Shown: one piece after another, positions 53,698 through 63,308 of the stretch | Layout: each line of letters starts with the position of its first letter | Numbering within the stretch: the first letter of the stretch is position 1 | From: Gemmata palustris | GTDB lineage: Bacteria; Planctomycetota; Planctomycetia; Gemmatales; Gemmataceae | Reading direction: 5' to 3' | Length of the DNA stretch: 64,000 nucleotides | NCBI RefSeq assembly: GCF_017939745.1 | Contig: NZ_JAGKQQ010000001.1 | Coordinates: forward strand, 3,844,001-3,908,000 | The notes under the pieces: model-generated | Seen by the model: the letters and a program-made list of their open reading frames with translations, nothing else | Database searches by the model: none | What the model was told of the DNA's origin: nothing | Translations under genes and position numbers: made by a program

Positions 53698-53828
53698 TCC
53701 GAACACAGAACGCGATTGTTCACGCACAGTTACCGAAGAGCGCACAAAGGGCGATTAGCGACCCGAAACGCATTCCGGCACCGCACCCGTGAGCGATTTC
53801 GGGCTGCCCCTGCTACAACAACCGCATC

Positions 53829-54953
53829 ATGGCGAAGCACCCAGACGTTGCGATCATCGGCGGCGGGATCATCGGGCTCACCTCCGCGTTCTTCCTCGCG
53901 AAAGAAGGACTGTCGGTCGCGGTGTACGACCGCAGCGACCTCGGCCGGGAGGCGTCGTGGGCCGGCGCGGGGATCGTTCCGCCCGGCAACCCCGAACGCG
54001 CTGCGACCCCGGCCGACAAGCTCCGCGGCATCGGCTCCCGGCGCTTTCCCGAGCTTTCCGCCGAGTTGCGAGAACTCACAAGTATCGACAACGGCTACCG
54101 ACTTTGCGGCGGCATCGATTTCCTGGAACCCGAAGACCGCGACGTCCCCACAGTATGGCGCACAGAAGGCATCGCATTTGAGCGGCTGTCCCTTGCCGAC
54201 GCCCAACGGCTCGAACCGCTCGGCGAGGTCGGAGGGGAGCCGTACTTGCTGCCCGGGTGCGCACAAGTGCGAAACCCGCGTCACCTGCGTGCCCTTATCG
54301 CCGCGTGTGAACGAGTGGGCGTACAACTACATCCGAACACCAGCGTAGAGGCGTGGGACTTCGATGCCAATCGCATCACCTCCGCACAACTCGCGACCGG
54401 CGCACGGGTAACCGCGGAGCGGTTCTTGCTCGCCGCGGGCGCCTGGAGTGAATCTCTGTTGCGCCCGCTCGGCCACAGTCCACACGTTCGCCCGGTACTC
54501 GGGCAGATCGCGCTTCTGAAGGGGCCGAGTTGTTCGCGCGTGCTGATGCTCGGCAAGCGCTACCTCGTGCCGCGCGCCGACGGGCTCACGCTCATCGGTT
54601 CGACCGAGGAGCCAGAAGCGGGCTTCGAGAAGCGAACCACCGCCGTGGGAATCGAAGGGCTGGTCGCGTTCGCGCGCCGGACGGTTCTCGCGCTCGCGGG
54701 AGCGACCCTCGAAACGTCATGGGCCGGGCTACGCCCCGGATCGCCGGACGGGTTGCCGTTTATCGGCAGCGTTCCGGGGTGGGACAATGCGTTCGTCGCG
54801 TGCGGGCACTTCCGCGCCGGCGTGCAACTCTCGATCGGCACCGCACAAGCGATCACCGACCTACTCACCGGCAAGCCGACGTGCGTCGATTTGGCCACGT
54901 TCGCACTGGACCGAACACCCGACACGGCCGCGAAGAGCGCGTTTCGGTCGTGA
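53829..54953 (+). CDS. thiO: FAD-dependent glycine oxidase ThiO-like
   Basis: 374 aa. An N-terminal Rossmann FAD motif (VAIIGGGIIGLTSAFFLAKE, GxGxxG at residues 11-16) with the acidic end of strand 2 (VYDRSDLGREASWAGAG) is followed by the DAO substrate domain (GRPVLGQIALLKG region, LVPRADGLTLIGSTEE). The C-terminal FAD-binding block is SWAGLRPGSPDGLPFIG, GHFRAGVQLSIGTAQ. Such enzymes oxidise glycine to iminoglycine for the thiazole ring of thiamine. Other glycine/D-amino-acid oxidases of this family cannot be excluded because no thi genes are adjacent. No signal peptide, so cytoplasmic. Confidence 0.85.
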   Translation: MAKHPDVAIIGGGIIGLTSAFFLAKEGLSVAVYDRSDLGREASWAGAGIVPPGNPERAATPADKLRGIGSRRFPELSAELRELTSIDNGYRLCGGIDFLEPEDRDVPTVWRTEGIAFERLSLADAQRLEPLGEVGGEPYLLPGCAQVRNPRHLRALIAACERVGVQLHPNTSVEAWDFDANRITSAQLATGARVTAERFLLAAGAWSESLLRPLGHSPHVRPVLGQIALLKGPSCSRVLMLGKRYLVPRADGLTLIGSTEEPEAGFEKRTTAVGIEGLVAFARRTVLALAGATLETSWAGLRPGSPDGLPFIGSVPGWDNAFVACGHFRAGVQLSIGTAQAITDLLTGKPTCVDLATFALDRTPDTAAKSAFRS

Positions 54954-55002
54954 TAAGGAGGGGTTTTTGACAGGATCAGAACTAAACCTCGCTTTTAATC
55001 CT

Positions 55003-55103
55003 GTTGATCCCGTTAATCCTGTCAAAAACTCTTCGACGGCGCGGACCGAGTTACCCGGCTCGCGTTACATTGTTGATCCCGTCAATCCCGTCAAAAGCTC
55101 TTC
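55003..55103 (+). repeat. two copies of a 32-nt intergenic repeat
   Basis: GTTGATCCCGTTAATCCTGT... at 55003-55034 and 55072-55103, 29 of 32 positions identical. Read in frame they give NPVNPVK-like peptides, a repeat type I have seen in planctomycete spacers. It precedes the GTPase operon. Confidence 0.8.
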
Positions 55104-55152
55104 TGGTTCGGTCTTTCCGGCCGTTCGCCCTCGAGTCTGCAATAATACCCCC

Positions 55153-57054
55153 ATGCAACCGACCGAACACCGCTCGGCCGTGGGTCAGTTGGCCGACGAC
55201 CTCCGCTGGCTCGAAGACCACTGCCGCCGACAGCCGGAACTGGCCGCGCACGCGGGCACGCTGCGGCTCGCCTCCGCGCTCACGCGCAACGTCATCGGGC
55301 CGTTCCTCGAGGGCCAACCGACGCGCCCGCTGCACGTCGCGGTCGTCGGCGGGGCCGGTGCGGGCAAGAGCACGGTGGTGAACTTCCTCGCCGGCGATAA
55401 AGTCGCCGAGGCGAACCCGCAGGCCGGGTTCACGCGGCACCCCACGGCGTTCCTGCCGCCGGGACCGGCCTTCCAGTGGCCCAGTTACATCGGCTTCATG
55501 GGGCAAATGCACCGGCTCACGGAAGACAAGCCCGCGAGCGCCGATGAAGACGTGTACCAGGTGAAGCGCATCGCGCCGCCCACAGCGACGACAGCCGGCA
55601 CGAACGAGAAGTACAGTCACCCGCTCGCCGAGTTCGTCATCTGGGACTGCCCGGACATGACGACCTGGGCCTCCGAGGGGTACGTGGCGCGGCTCATGGA
55701 AGTCGCAGCACTCGCGGACGTGATCGTTTACGTCGCGTCCGACGAGCGCTACAATGACGCGGTCCCGACGGAGTTCCTGCACCTTCTGGTTAAGGCCGGC
55801 AAAGCGGTTGTTGTTGCGCTCACGAAGATGCGCGCACAGGACGCGGATTCCTTCATCGAGCACTTCCGCCAGGAGATTCTCGGTCGACTGCCGAAGCTGC
55901 CCAACGGCGAAGTACCCGCGGTGCCGGTGGTCGCGATCCCGCACATGAGCATGGCCGAGCGCACGGACCCGGCCGGTGCGGGCGCGCGGTACCGCGTTCA
56001 GTTGTTGAACCAGATCCTCGTGCAGTGCGAGAGCGACGACGCCACGCGCGCCCGCACCGTCACCAACGCGGCGAAGTACCTCAGCACTGCCGGGGACGGC
56101 CTACTCGACGTGGCCCGGCGCGACTTCTCGGAACTCGAAGCGTGGAAGTCCACGGTGACCGCGGGGAAGTCCGCGTTCGACGAGCGCTACCGCCGCGAGT
56201 ACCTTTCGGGCGAACAGTTCCGGCGCTTCGACCGGTTCCGCGAACGGCTCACGGACCTGCTCGAACTGCCCGGCGCCGGGCGCGTGGTCGGCGGCATATT
56301 TTGGGCGCTCCGCTCGCCGTACCGCTGGACCCGGGATTACGTCTTCGGGCTGGTCGCGCGCCCCGACGTGCTGAATCTCTCGGAACAAACGGTGCTCACG
56401 GGCGCGCTCACGAGCTGGCTCGACGCGCTGCAAGCGGAATCGCTCCGCAAGGCCGGCGCGCACTCGCTCTGGAAGCAGATCGCGGTGCGGTTCGATTCAG
56501 AACTCAGTCCGCAGGCGCGCGACCGGTTCGCGACGGACTTCCGCGCCTTCGAGCTAAAGGAATCCGAAGACCTGGAAGAAGCAGGTAAGGCGCTCGTGGA
56601 CGGTCTGGAGAAGAACCCCGCCCTGCTCTACACGCTCCGCGGTGGCAAGTTCGCGCTCGACCTTGTCATTATTGGCAGCGTGGTCTACTTCACGTGGCCC
56701 CCGGGCTGGCTCCTGCTGCTCATCCCGTTCGGTGTGTCGGCGTCGCACCAGTTCGCGGAACTCGCGACGCGCGCGGTGGCCGAAGGCGCGCGCCACCGCG
56801 TCCGCTCGCACCGCGAGCAACTCGTCACCACGTCGCTGTCCGCGCCGCTCGCGGAGTGGCTCGCGGAGTGGCCGACGACCGGCGGAACGTCGTTCGAGAA
56901 GCTCCAGCAGGTGCTGCGCCGCGTGCCGGAGTCGATTCGCACGATGGAACAGCGCGTGGCCGCGAAGGTCGCGGCCATCACCGCACCGAAGCCGCACGAA
57001 AACAAGGCGCCCGCGCCGCTCGCTCACCAAAACACGGAGCCGCCGACCGCATGA
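55153..57054 (+). CDS. dynamin-like membrane GTPase, first of a coupled pair
   Basis: 633 aa from the ATG at 55153. The GTPase domain has the P-loop GGAGAGKST (66-74), switch/G3 region WDCPDMTT (about 178-185) and a G4-like TKMR (about 233-236, degenerate). A long helical region follows (300-520) and then two closely spaced membrane helices at about 530-555 (FALDLVIIGSVVYFTWPPGW, LLLLIPFGV). The helical tail ends acidic/basic. This layout is that of bacterial dynamin-like or interferon-inducible-GTPase-like proteins that act on membranes. The next gene overlaps by ATGA and is another GTPase of exactly the same length, so they probably form a heteromer. Confidence 0.85.
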   Translation: MQPTEHRSAVGQLADDLRWLEDHCRRQPELAAHAGTLRLASALTRNVIGPFLEGQPTRPLHVAVVGGAGAGKSTVVNFLAGDKVAEANPQAGFTRHPTAFLPPGPAFQWPSYIGFMGQMHRLTEDKPASADEDVYQVKRIAPPTATTAGTNEKYSHPLAEFVIWDCPDMTTWASEGYVARLMEVAALADVIVYVASDERYNDAVPTEFLHLLVKAGKAVVVALTKMRAQDADSFIEHFRQEILGRLPKLPNGEVPAVPVVAIPHMSMAERTDPAGAGARYRVQLLNQILVQCESDDATRARTVTNAAKYLSTAGDGLLDVARRDFSELEAWKSTVTAGKSAFDERYRREYLSGEQFRRFDRFRERLTDLLELPGAGRVVGGIFWALRSPYRWTRDYVFGLVARPDVLNLSEQTVLTGALTSWLDALQAESLRKAGAHSLWKQIAVRFDSELSPQARDRFATDFRAFELKESEDLEEAGKALVDGLEKNPALLYTLRGGKFALDLVIIGSVVYFTWPPGWLLLLIPFGVSASHQFAELATRAVAEGARHRVRSHREQLVTTSLSAPLAEWLAEWPTTGGTSFEKLQQVLRRVPESIRTMEQRVAAKVAAITAPKPHENKAPAPLAHQNTEPPTA

Positions 57055-58952
57055 GCGCTGAAGAAGAATCCGGCGGTTCCCTCCCCCCGCTCGCCGAAGC
57101 ACCAGAGGCCGCGCCGCAACCACTGTTGCGGACGCTCGCGCCCCTGTTGCGCGGGCTGGAGCGCCCCCTGCGCGCGTGGCTCGATACGCGCCGCAAGTTC
57201 CCGCTCTCGATGATCCAGCGCGCGGAACTCGAGGGGCTCGCCGACGACCTCCGGCGCCAGGCCGAGACGCTCGATGTCGAAAAGCCGCTCCTCGTCGTCA
57301 TGCTCATGGGCGGCACCGGTGTCGGTAAATCCACGCTCCTGAACGCCCTCGCGGGCGGGCCGATTGCTCAGGCTTCGTTCACGCGCCCGACCACGCGCGA
57401 CCCCGTGGTGTACTTCCACCATTCGGTGAAGTCCGAGCGGCTCGATCCCGCGCTCCGGGTGTGCCGGCTCGTGCAGCACGACCGCCCCGGGCTCGAACAA
57501 AAAGTCATCGTCGACACGCCCGACATCGACTCCAACGACCTCTCGAACCGCGACAAACTCATCGCGCTGTTACCGGTCGCGGACATCGTGCTGTACGTCG
57601 GTTCGCAAGAGAAGTACCACGACCGCCTGGGGTGGGAACTCTTCAAGGAGCAGCGCCAGCGCCGGGCGTTCGCGTTCGTGCTGAACAAGTGGGACCGGTG
57701 CGTGACCGGCGAGAGCGGCGTGCAACCGGACCAAGACCTGCTCGCGGACCTCAAAGCCGAGGGGTTCCAGAACCCCCTGCTCTTCCGCACGACGGCCCAA
57801 CTGTGGCTCGATGCGGCCAAAGCCCACAGCGGGAGCGGCGTTCCCCCGAAACCGGCGGACCTCCCCGAAGGCGAACAATTCGGGCTGCTCCGCAACTGGC
57901 TCGAACTCGGCCTCACGCGGCTCGAGATCGAAGCCGTAAAAGCGCGCGGCGTGGGTCAACTACTGCAACAAATGACCCGCATCGCGGAGACGATCCGCCC
58001 CCCGGATTTGAGCGCGGAAGGCGAAAAGGTCAAGGCCGCGTGGGAGCGCACGCTCGACGAAGAAGCGGACGTGCAAGCCGATGTGCTCGTCGGCACCCTG
58101 GAGCCGTACCAGACCGAGGTGGAGCACCACTTCAGCGTCGAAGATCAGCAGCGGTTCCGCGGGCTGATGGCGGCGTACCTGCGGCTCACGACGCGCCTCC
58201 GCTACGCGGGCAGCGGCCTGCGCGACCGGATCCCGTTCGGCAACTTAAAGGGGAAGTTGCTCGGGGGGCGCGTCGAGACGCCGGTAGAGTGGAACCTCGG
58301 AGCGTTCGTGCAGGAGTGTGCCCGGACCGCGGGCGAGCGCGTGCTCGACCAGCGCACCACCGCACTCACCAACCGACTGTTGGTCGAAGCCGAATCGAAG
58401 GGCTTTCCGCTCACGCTGCTCACCGACCCCGCGGGCGCTGCGGGCCGACTCGACTGGCGCGAGAAGGTCACGCGCGCGGTCATCGAAGCACTCGCCGAAG
58501 TCGAGCGCCAGGCGATCAACCCGACCGGCTTCAAGCGCGTCGTCCGCGGGACGCTCGGCCTGTTCGCGAACACACTGCCGGAAATCGCGCTCGTCTCGAC
58601 GGCGGGCCTATTGCTGTGGAACTTCTTCGTCCGTGGGGAGACCCCGGACCTCTTCCGCATGTCGTTAGTGGGGCTGATCCCGCTCGTCGTCATCATCGTG
58701 CTGCACTTGCTCGTTCTGCTCTTGCTCCCGGTGCGCTGGCCGGCGATCCGGCACGAGTTCCGTAAGCAACTCGGTACGCGAATGGCCGCCGAACTGGGGC
58801 GCGCCTACCTCCCGATCCCGTCCGAGGTGGCCGCTACGATCCAGGAAGAGCGGAAGCAGGTGGACGTGCTCATCGCTGAAGCGAAACAGGTCAACGACTG
58901 GCTGGCCGAGCGGCAACAAGCCGCGCGCGTGGCCGAATTGTACGGGAAGTAA
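57051..58952 (+). CDS. dynamin-like membrane GTPase, second of a coupled pair
   Basis: 633 aa. The P-loop GGTGVGKST (87-95), DTPDID (about 155-160) and NKWD (about 208-211) give a complete GTP-binding set, unlike the first gene whose G4 is degenerate. Then a long helical region and two C-terminal membrane helices at about 520-570 (LPEIALVSTAGLLLWNFFV, SLVGLIPLVVIIVLHLLVLL). The ATG at 57051 overlaps the first gene's stop. Equal length and the same domain order suggest ancient duplication. Together with the CHAD gene 55 bp downstream this is a compact three-gene operon. Membrane remodelling or stress protection is inferred. Confidence 0.88.
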   Translation: MSAEEESGGSLPPLAEAPEAAPQPLLRTLAPLLRGLERPLRAWLDTRRKFPLSMIQRAELEGLADDLRRQAETLDVEKPLLVVMLMGGTGVGKSTLLNALAGGPIAQASFTRPTTRDPVVYFHHSVKSERLDPALRVCRLVQHDRPGLEQKVIVDTPDIDSNDLSNRDKLIALLPVADIVLYVGSQEKYHDRLGWELFKEQRQRRAFAFVLNKWDRCVTGESGVQPDQDLLADLKAEGFQNPLLFRTTAQLWLDAAKAHSGSGVPPKPADLPEGEQFGLLRNWLELGLTRLEIEAVKARGVGQLLQQMTRIAETIRPPDLSAEGEKVKAAWERTLDEEADVQADVLVGTLEPYQTEVEHHFSVEDQQRFRGLMAAYLRLTTRLRYAGSGLRDRIPFGNLKGKLLGGRVETPVEWNLGAFVQECARTAGERVLDQRTTALTNRLLVEAESKGFPLTLLTDPAGAAGRLDWREKVTRAVIEALAEVERQAINPTGFKRVVRGTLGLFANTLPEIALVSTAGLLLWNFFVRGETPDLFRMSLVGLIPLVVIIVLHLLVLLLLPVRWPAIRHEFRKQLGTRMAAELGRAYLPIPSEVAATIQEERKQVDVLIAEAKQVNDWLAERQQAARVAELYGK

Positions 58953-59007
58953 GTTTCGAGTGCGGTCCGCCCGCCGAGCGGGTGGGCCGCCCGGGAAGGC
59001 AGACGTT

Positions 59008-59958
59008 ATGGCAGAAGGAAAATGGATCTCGGGCCTGAAGCCCGGAACGCCGATCGCGGACGCGGCAAAACTCGTGCTTTCCGAGCGGTTCGCGGTGGTG
59101 CGGCACTACCTCCCGCTCGCGGCGAGTAAGCCCTTTGAGGACGTGGAATACGTTCACCAGCTCCGCGTGGGCACGCGCCGCGCGGGGGCCGCGCTGCGCG
59201 CGTTCGCCGACGCGCTGCCGCGCAAGCCGCTGAAAGCGACGAAGGCCGCCCTCCGCACGATCCGCCGGGCCGCCGGCGACGCGCGCGACTGGGACGTGTT
59301 CCTCGCCGCCCTGCCCGGCGCGAAAACCTTCAGCACGGCTCCCGCGAAGCCCGCACTCGATTTCCTCCTCGGTTACTCGTTCGGCCAGCGCGCCGCCGCA
59401 CAATCGCGCCTGACGACCGCCGAGACCGAAACGGGCGGCGAGTTCAACACGCTCAGCGAAGCGCTACCCGAGCGCGCCCGCGAACCGGATGGCGCGGGCG
59501 CGCCCGCGAACTTCGGCGCGCTCGCCGCCCAGCAGCTCGGAGCGCTCCTCGGCGACCTCTCCGCGAGCACCGAAGCGAACCCCACCGAAGCGCACGCGCT
59601 GCACGCGCTACGGATCACCGCGAAGCGCCTCCGCTACGCGATCGAAATCTTCGCGGACTGCTTCCCACCGCTCTTAAAGGACACGATCTACCCGGCCGTC
59701 GAACGGGTGCAGGAGGTGCTCGGCGAGGTCCAGGACGCGAACGTCAGCATCGCGCGCATCGCGGACATTCGCGCGCACGCGAGCGCGGTGATGCCGAAGC
59801 AGTTGACGCGCGTGAAAAAGGGTCTGGACGGCCTCGCGGCGTCGCTCCGCACGAAGGTTCCCGCCGGCAAGAAGGCGTTTACCTTCTGGCGCAAGGAATG
59901 GCTGGAAATGATGGCCGCACTCAAGCTCGAAGTGGTGGCGAGTGTCGTGACCGCGTGA
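59008..59958 (+). CDS. CHAD domain protein
   Basis: 316 aa from the ATG at 59008. It has the conserved histidine/arginine helices of CHAD: VHQLRVGTRRAGAALRAF (about 51-68), RDWDVFLAAL, and ALHALRITAKRLRYAIEIF (about 200-218), then VQEVLGEVQDANVSI. CHAD domains bind inorganic polyphosphate and occur on polyphosphate granules. Neither a CYTH domain nor a signal peptide is present. Directly downstream of the two GTPase genes on the same strand. Confidence 0.9.
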   Translation: MAEGKWISGLKPGTPIADAAKLVLSERFAVVRHYLPLAASKPFEDVEYVHQLRVGTRRAGAALRAFADALPRKPLKATKAALRTIRRAAGDARDWDVFLAALPGAKTFSTAPAKPALDFLLGYSFGQRAAAQSRLTTAETETGGEFNTLSEALPERAREPDGAGAPANFGALAAQQLGALLGDLSASTEANPTEAHALHALRITAKRLRYAIEIFADCFPPLLKDTIYPAVERVQEVLGEVQDANVSIARIADIRAHASAVMPKQLTRVKKGLDGLAASLRTKVPAGKKAFTFWRKEWLEMMAALKLEVVASVVTA

Positions 59959-60106
59959 GGTGCGAAATGCTCACCCCTCCGCGACAGTTACGGAACGGGT
60001 GGGGCCAATACCCACACATTAGACGGCCCTGATTTTCATCGTTTTGGTCTTGCGAGGGTGTACTCGGTTGCTATGTTCGCGCCCTTGTCCTGGGGGGGGC
60101 GATGAG

Positions 60107-60595
60107 ATGACTTTTCGCGCAATCTGTGTGGCTTTGCTGCTCTCAAGTCTGCCGATCGCGGGGTGCGGAACAGTCAAAAACACGCTCACAACTCGCCCCG
60201 AGGAGGGGGGGAGAACCCCTTTCGGCGGTATCCGGCAAGATATGTTGTGTATCAAGCGCGCCGCGAACGGAGAATTGGGCGTCAGCACGGACCCTCATTC
60301 GGAGCCCGAGCACGATCCACAACTGGCGCTCATGCTGTTCTGTGCCATAGACCTGCCGTTCAGTCTCATCGGCGACATCGTGACGTGGCCTTATACGAAG
60401 ATGTACTCTTACGTGAATCAGCCAGTACCAGCCCCGCCCTTGACATTCGCGGACACCCCCGCGACACCGAGACCCTCGAACGCGAGCGCGACACCGGGAA
60501 CCTCGTACCCGCCCGCAGCACAGCCCACATCGCTCCCGCCCCTGACGCTGCCTCCGCCCGTAACTGGTTCTGACAAAAACCCAAAAACGCCTTGA
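60107..60595 (+). CDS. YceK/YidQ-family lipoprotein
   Basis: 162 aa. The lipoprotein signal is FRAICVALLLSSLPIAGC (Cys20). The mature N-terminus GTVKNTLTTRPE with GRTPFGGIRQD and the later CAIDLPFSLIGDIVTWPYTK are the hallmark of the YceK family (pattern D-PFS-xxD-xxxxPY). The last 50 residues are Pro/Thr-rich and probably disordered. Function unknown; outer-membrane lipid anchor expected. I use the ATG at 60107, just before the signal peptide. Confidence 0.8.
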   Translation: MTFRAICVALLLSSLPIAGCGTVKNTLTTRPEEGGRTPFGGIRQDMLCIKRAANGELGVSTDPHSEPEHDPQLALMLFCAIDLPFSLIGDIVTWPYTKMYSYVNQPVPAPPLTFADTPATPRPSNASATPGTSYPPAAQPTSLPPLTLPPPVTGSDKNPKTP

Positions 60596-60773
60596 AACGG
60601 CACCCGCAAGCCGGAGCCCGGTCAGGTAACGAGTGGGTACATTGGCACCGAAATCCGGGCCAATAGCAAGACACGGCTCGCGCGGATTAAAACCAAGCGC
60701 GTGTTCAATAGTCGCTCTGGTTCTGATCCGCGTGATCTGCGTCATCCGTGGCTCTTCTCCTTTATCCCAAAGC

Positions 60774-62456
60774 TCAACGCATCACCCAATCGGACTTCAG
60801 GCGGTACACGCGCACCCGGAGGCGCGGGGAATCGCGCCCGCTGACCGGGTCCGCGCCGCCGTAGAAGTTCGGCACCGTCTTCGCCGAGAGCCAGTCATCG
60901 CACTCCACGTCCCCGACCGCGTCTGCGGCCCCCTCGGGCGGGTGCGTCACGGCGAAGCCACCATACGGTCGGGGAAAGTTGTCGCCCTCCGGGTACAGCG
61001 GGAGCACGACGAAATCGCCGGCGCGCGCGACCGTTTGCTTCGCGATCAGCGGCATCATTCCCTCGCGCTCACAATAGAACTGGAACCCCCAGTGCCCGAC
61101 GAACCACACCGTTTCGCCGTCTCGTCGGTCGCGGGTGTAGTGGGTCGCGCCTCGTGCGCACACTTTCTCCGGGTACGCATCGAGTGTGTCGAACGCGGCC
61201 ACCAGCACACCGGCCCCGATCCCGACCACCAGCACCCAACGCGGCGACGTGCGTTCCGGGCGGGCGCGACGAACCAGAGTCGCCGTTCGCGCGGCGATCA
61301 ACCCCATCACGAGACTCACGCCGATCACGCGCCGGGCGGCCGGGAACGGCGTCAGCCCGAACACGGCGACCACTTCGATCACGAACCAGCCGACGAGGAA
61401 CAACGACGTGCGATTCGCGCGAATACGGAGCTTGTTCCGCACGCGCACGAGGAGCACGCACGCACACGCCGCAACTGTACCGAACCACACGACTCCACTC
61501 ACTTGCCAAAATCCGGTCGCGGCCGGTAAGTCGCCACCGATCAGCGTCCAGCGCCGCGGGAGGATCGCCACAAGCGCGAACCCGATGCACCATGTAATGG
61601 CGACTCCCGCGAGCCACTGACGCGAAATACGCAGCGCGGAACCGGCGAGCAAACCGGCCCCGACCGCGAGGCACCCCAAGTAACTCGCGAGCGGCGGGAC
61701 GAGCTCGAACTTGCTTTCGATCAACTCCTCCCACCCGCCCCCGCCTGAAGAACTCGCGTGGAACGCGAAGTGCGACCGCCCGTACTTCTGTACGAGCCAC
61801 ACCTCCCAGCCGACAAACACTGCCACACACAACCCCGTCGCGAGCGCGGCCAGTCCGACGCGCCGGTGCGTGAGGCCGAACCACACGATCACCGCCGGCG
61901 CGACGAACGCGCTGTACTTCGTCTGCATCGCCAACCCCGCGACGATCCCCGCAAGTGCCGCCCGCCACCAGTTTCGCGCGAGCGCGGCCCGAATGAACAA
62001 CTCCACCGAGGCAAGCGCGAGCGCCACGGCCGGTACATCGAGCATCAGATTGACGGCCGGAAGTACCGCGGGCGAGAGCATTAACAGCGGAAGTGCAAAA
62101 TGCTCTGTTCCGCGCGCGAAACGAACCAGCAACGATCGCATCGCCCAGGCGAGTAGCAGAATGAAGGGAAATAACCAGAGTTTCAGCAGCCCGACGTGTT
62201 CGCCGAACAGCTTCACGCCCAGCGCGAGCCAGTACGGAACGACCGGCGGGCACAGCACTTCCATTGCCGGCTCCGGTTGGTTCCACCAGAAAATCGAGAA
62301 GCCGTAAGGGTCCGTGGGATCGGACGCGATGTGGCGCGCGAAGAGGAGGTACGCGGTATCGTCCACCGTGACCGGTTTGGCGACGTTTGCCAACGTGACC
62401 AGCGCGGCCAGCGCGAACGGCCCGGCGAGAAAAGAACGGGGCACCAGCGACTCCAT
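60774..62456 (-). CDS. GT-C-type membrane glycosyltransferase-like protein
   Basis: 560 aa with about ten to twelve membrane helices in the first 400 residues and a soluble C-terminal domain. An early acidic motif in the first loop (VTVDDTAYLLFARHI, Asp-Asp at about 32-33) and the WWNQPEPAMEVLCPPVVPYW segment are as in ArnT/PMT-type glycosyltransferases, where such an Asp is catalytic. The substrate would be a polyprenyl-linked sugar. The C-terminal part (HWGFQFYCEREGMMPLIA) matches planctomycete homologues of the PMT_2 group. Monocistronic. Confidence 0.82.
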   Translation of the reverse strand: MESLVPRSFLAGPFALAALVTLANVAKPVTVDDTAYLLFARHIASDPTDPYGFSIFWWNQPEPAMEVLCPPVVPYWLALGVKLFGEHVGLLKLWLFPFILLLAWAMRSLLVRFARGTEHFALPLLMLSPAVLPAVNLMLDVPAVALALASVELFIRAALARNWWRAALAGIVAGLAMQTKYSAFVAPAVIVWFGLTHRRVGLAALATGLCVAVFVGWEVWLVQKYGRSHFAFHASSSGGGGWEELIESKFELVPPLASYLGCLAVGAGLLAGSALRISRQWLAGVAITWCIGFALVAILPRRWTLIGGDLPAATGFWQVSGVVWFGTVAACACVLLVRVRNKLRIRANRTSLFLVGWFVIEVVAVFGLTPFPAARRVIGVSLVMGLIAARTATLVRRARPERTSPRWVLVVGIGAGVLVAAFDTLDAYPEKVCARGATHYTRDRRDGETVWFVGHWGFQFYCEREGMMPLIAKQTVARAGDFVVLPLYPEGDNFPRPYGGFAVTHPPEGAADAVGDVECDDWLSAKTVPNFYGGADPVSGRDSPRLRVRVYRLKSDWVMR

Positions 62457-62564
62457 CGGAAAGTCGCGTGCCTCCCGCTCTCACTTCATCTGGGTGAAGG
62501 CACGTCCGTGTGGTAAACTACCAGTGTCGGAGGTGTTTTCCACACGTGACACGAGACGTTCGCG

Positions 62565-63308
62565 GTGACCGAGCGGCCGGAACAACCCGATTTCGCCCCC
62601 GAGCGCGTCCTCTCGGCATACCTACTCGGTGCCCTGGAGTTCGACGCCCTGACCGCGCTCCAGCGCCGGCTGGTCTACGACGTCAGCGGCGACCGCGACA
62701 CCGCGGCCCTGGTCCTCTGCGAGCACCCGCCCGGAATCACGATCGGGCGCGAAGGGAGTGCGGCCCACATCCGCCCCAACGTGAACGCGCTCGCCGCCCG
62801 GCGCTGGCCGGTTCGGTGGGTGAGTCGCGGCGGCGGGGTGATGCTCCACCAACCGGGGCAGGTCGCGTGCTACCTCATATTCCCACTCGACGCGCTTAAC
62901 ATTTCGGCCGGGCGTTTCGTTACCGAACTGCAAGCGGTCGCGGTTGATCTGTGTCGCGAGTTCGGCGTCGAAGCCCTCCCCGACCCGGCCCACCCCGGCG
63001 CGAGCGCAAACGGTCGGCGCATTGCCCACGTCGGCGTCGCGGTCCGCAGTTGGGTCAGCTCCTTCGGACTGATTGTGAACGCGAACCCGGACCTCGAACC
63101 GTTCCGGGACGTGCGGTGCGACGGCGCCCCCGCACCCATGACCTCGCTCCAGCGCGAAAGTCCGCTCCGGGTGCGCGTCGCCGGTGTGCGCCAGCGCCTC
63201 CTCGAGTTGATCGCGGCCCGCTTCGGTTTCGCCCGTGTTTCGGTCTTCCACAACCACCCCGCGGACCTTCCGCGCCCGACACGACATGCGCTCCCTCACG
63301 CTTCTTGA
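62565..63308 (+). CDS. lipB: octanoyl-ACP:protein N-octanoyltransferase LipB
   Basis: 247 aa from a GTG. The BPL/LPL fold motifs are WVSRGGGVMLHQPGQVACY (residues 85-103) and SANGRRIAHVGVAVRSWVSS (147-166), then VNANPDLEPFRDVRCDG (171-187). Cys185 corresponds to the catalytic cysteine. The catalytic lysine of E. coli LipB (Lys135) is replaced by arginine (Arg152 in GRRIAHVG). Transfers octanoyl from ACP to lipoyl domains. The last 23 bp overlap lipA, so the two are one operon. The altered lysine should be tested, as activity may be reduced. Confidence 0.9.
   Translation: MTERPEQPDFAPERVLSAYLLGALEFDALTALQRRLVYDVSGDRDTAALVLCEHPPGITIGREGSAAHIRPNVNALAARRWPVRWVSRGGGVMLHQPGQVACYLIFPLDALNISAGRFVTELQAVAVDLCREFGVEALPDPAHPGASANGRRIAHVGVAVRSWVSSFGLIVNANPDLEPFRDVRCDGAPAPMTSLQRESPLRVRVAGVRQRLLELIAARFGFARVSVFHNHPADLPRPTRHALPHAS

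Noticed and set aside
61069-62484. 471-aa frame opposite/overlapping the glycosyltransferase
   Set aside because: Same-strand shadow frame, Arg-rich, no membrane helices; the 560-aa frame has clear transmembrane structure.
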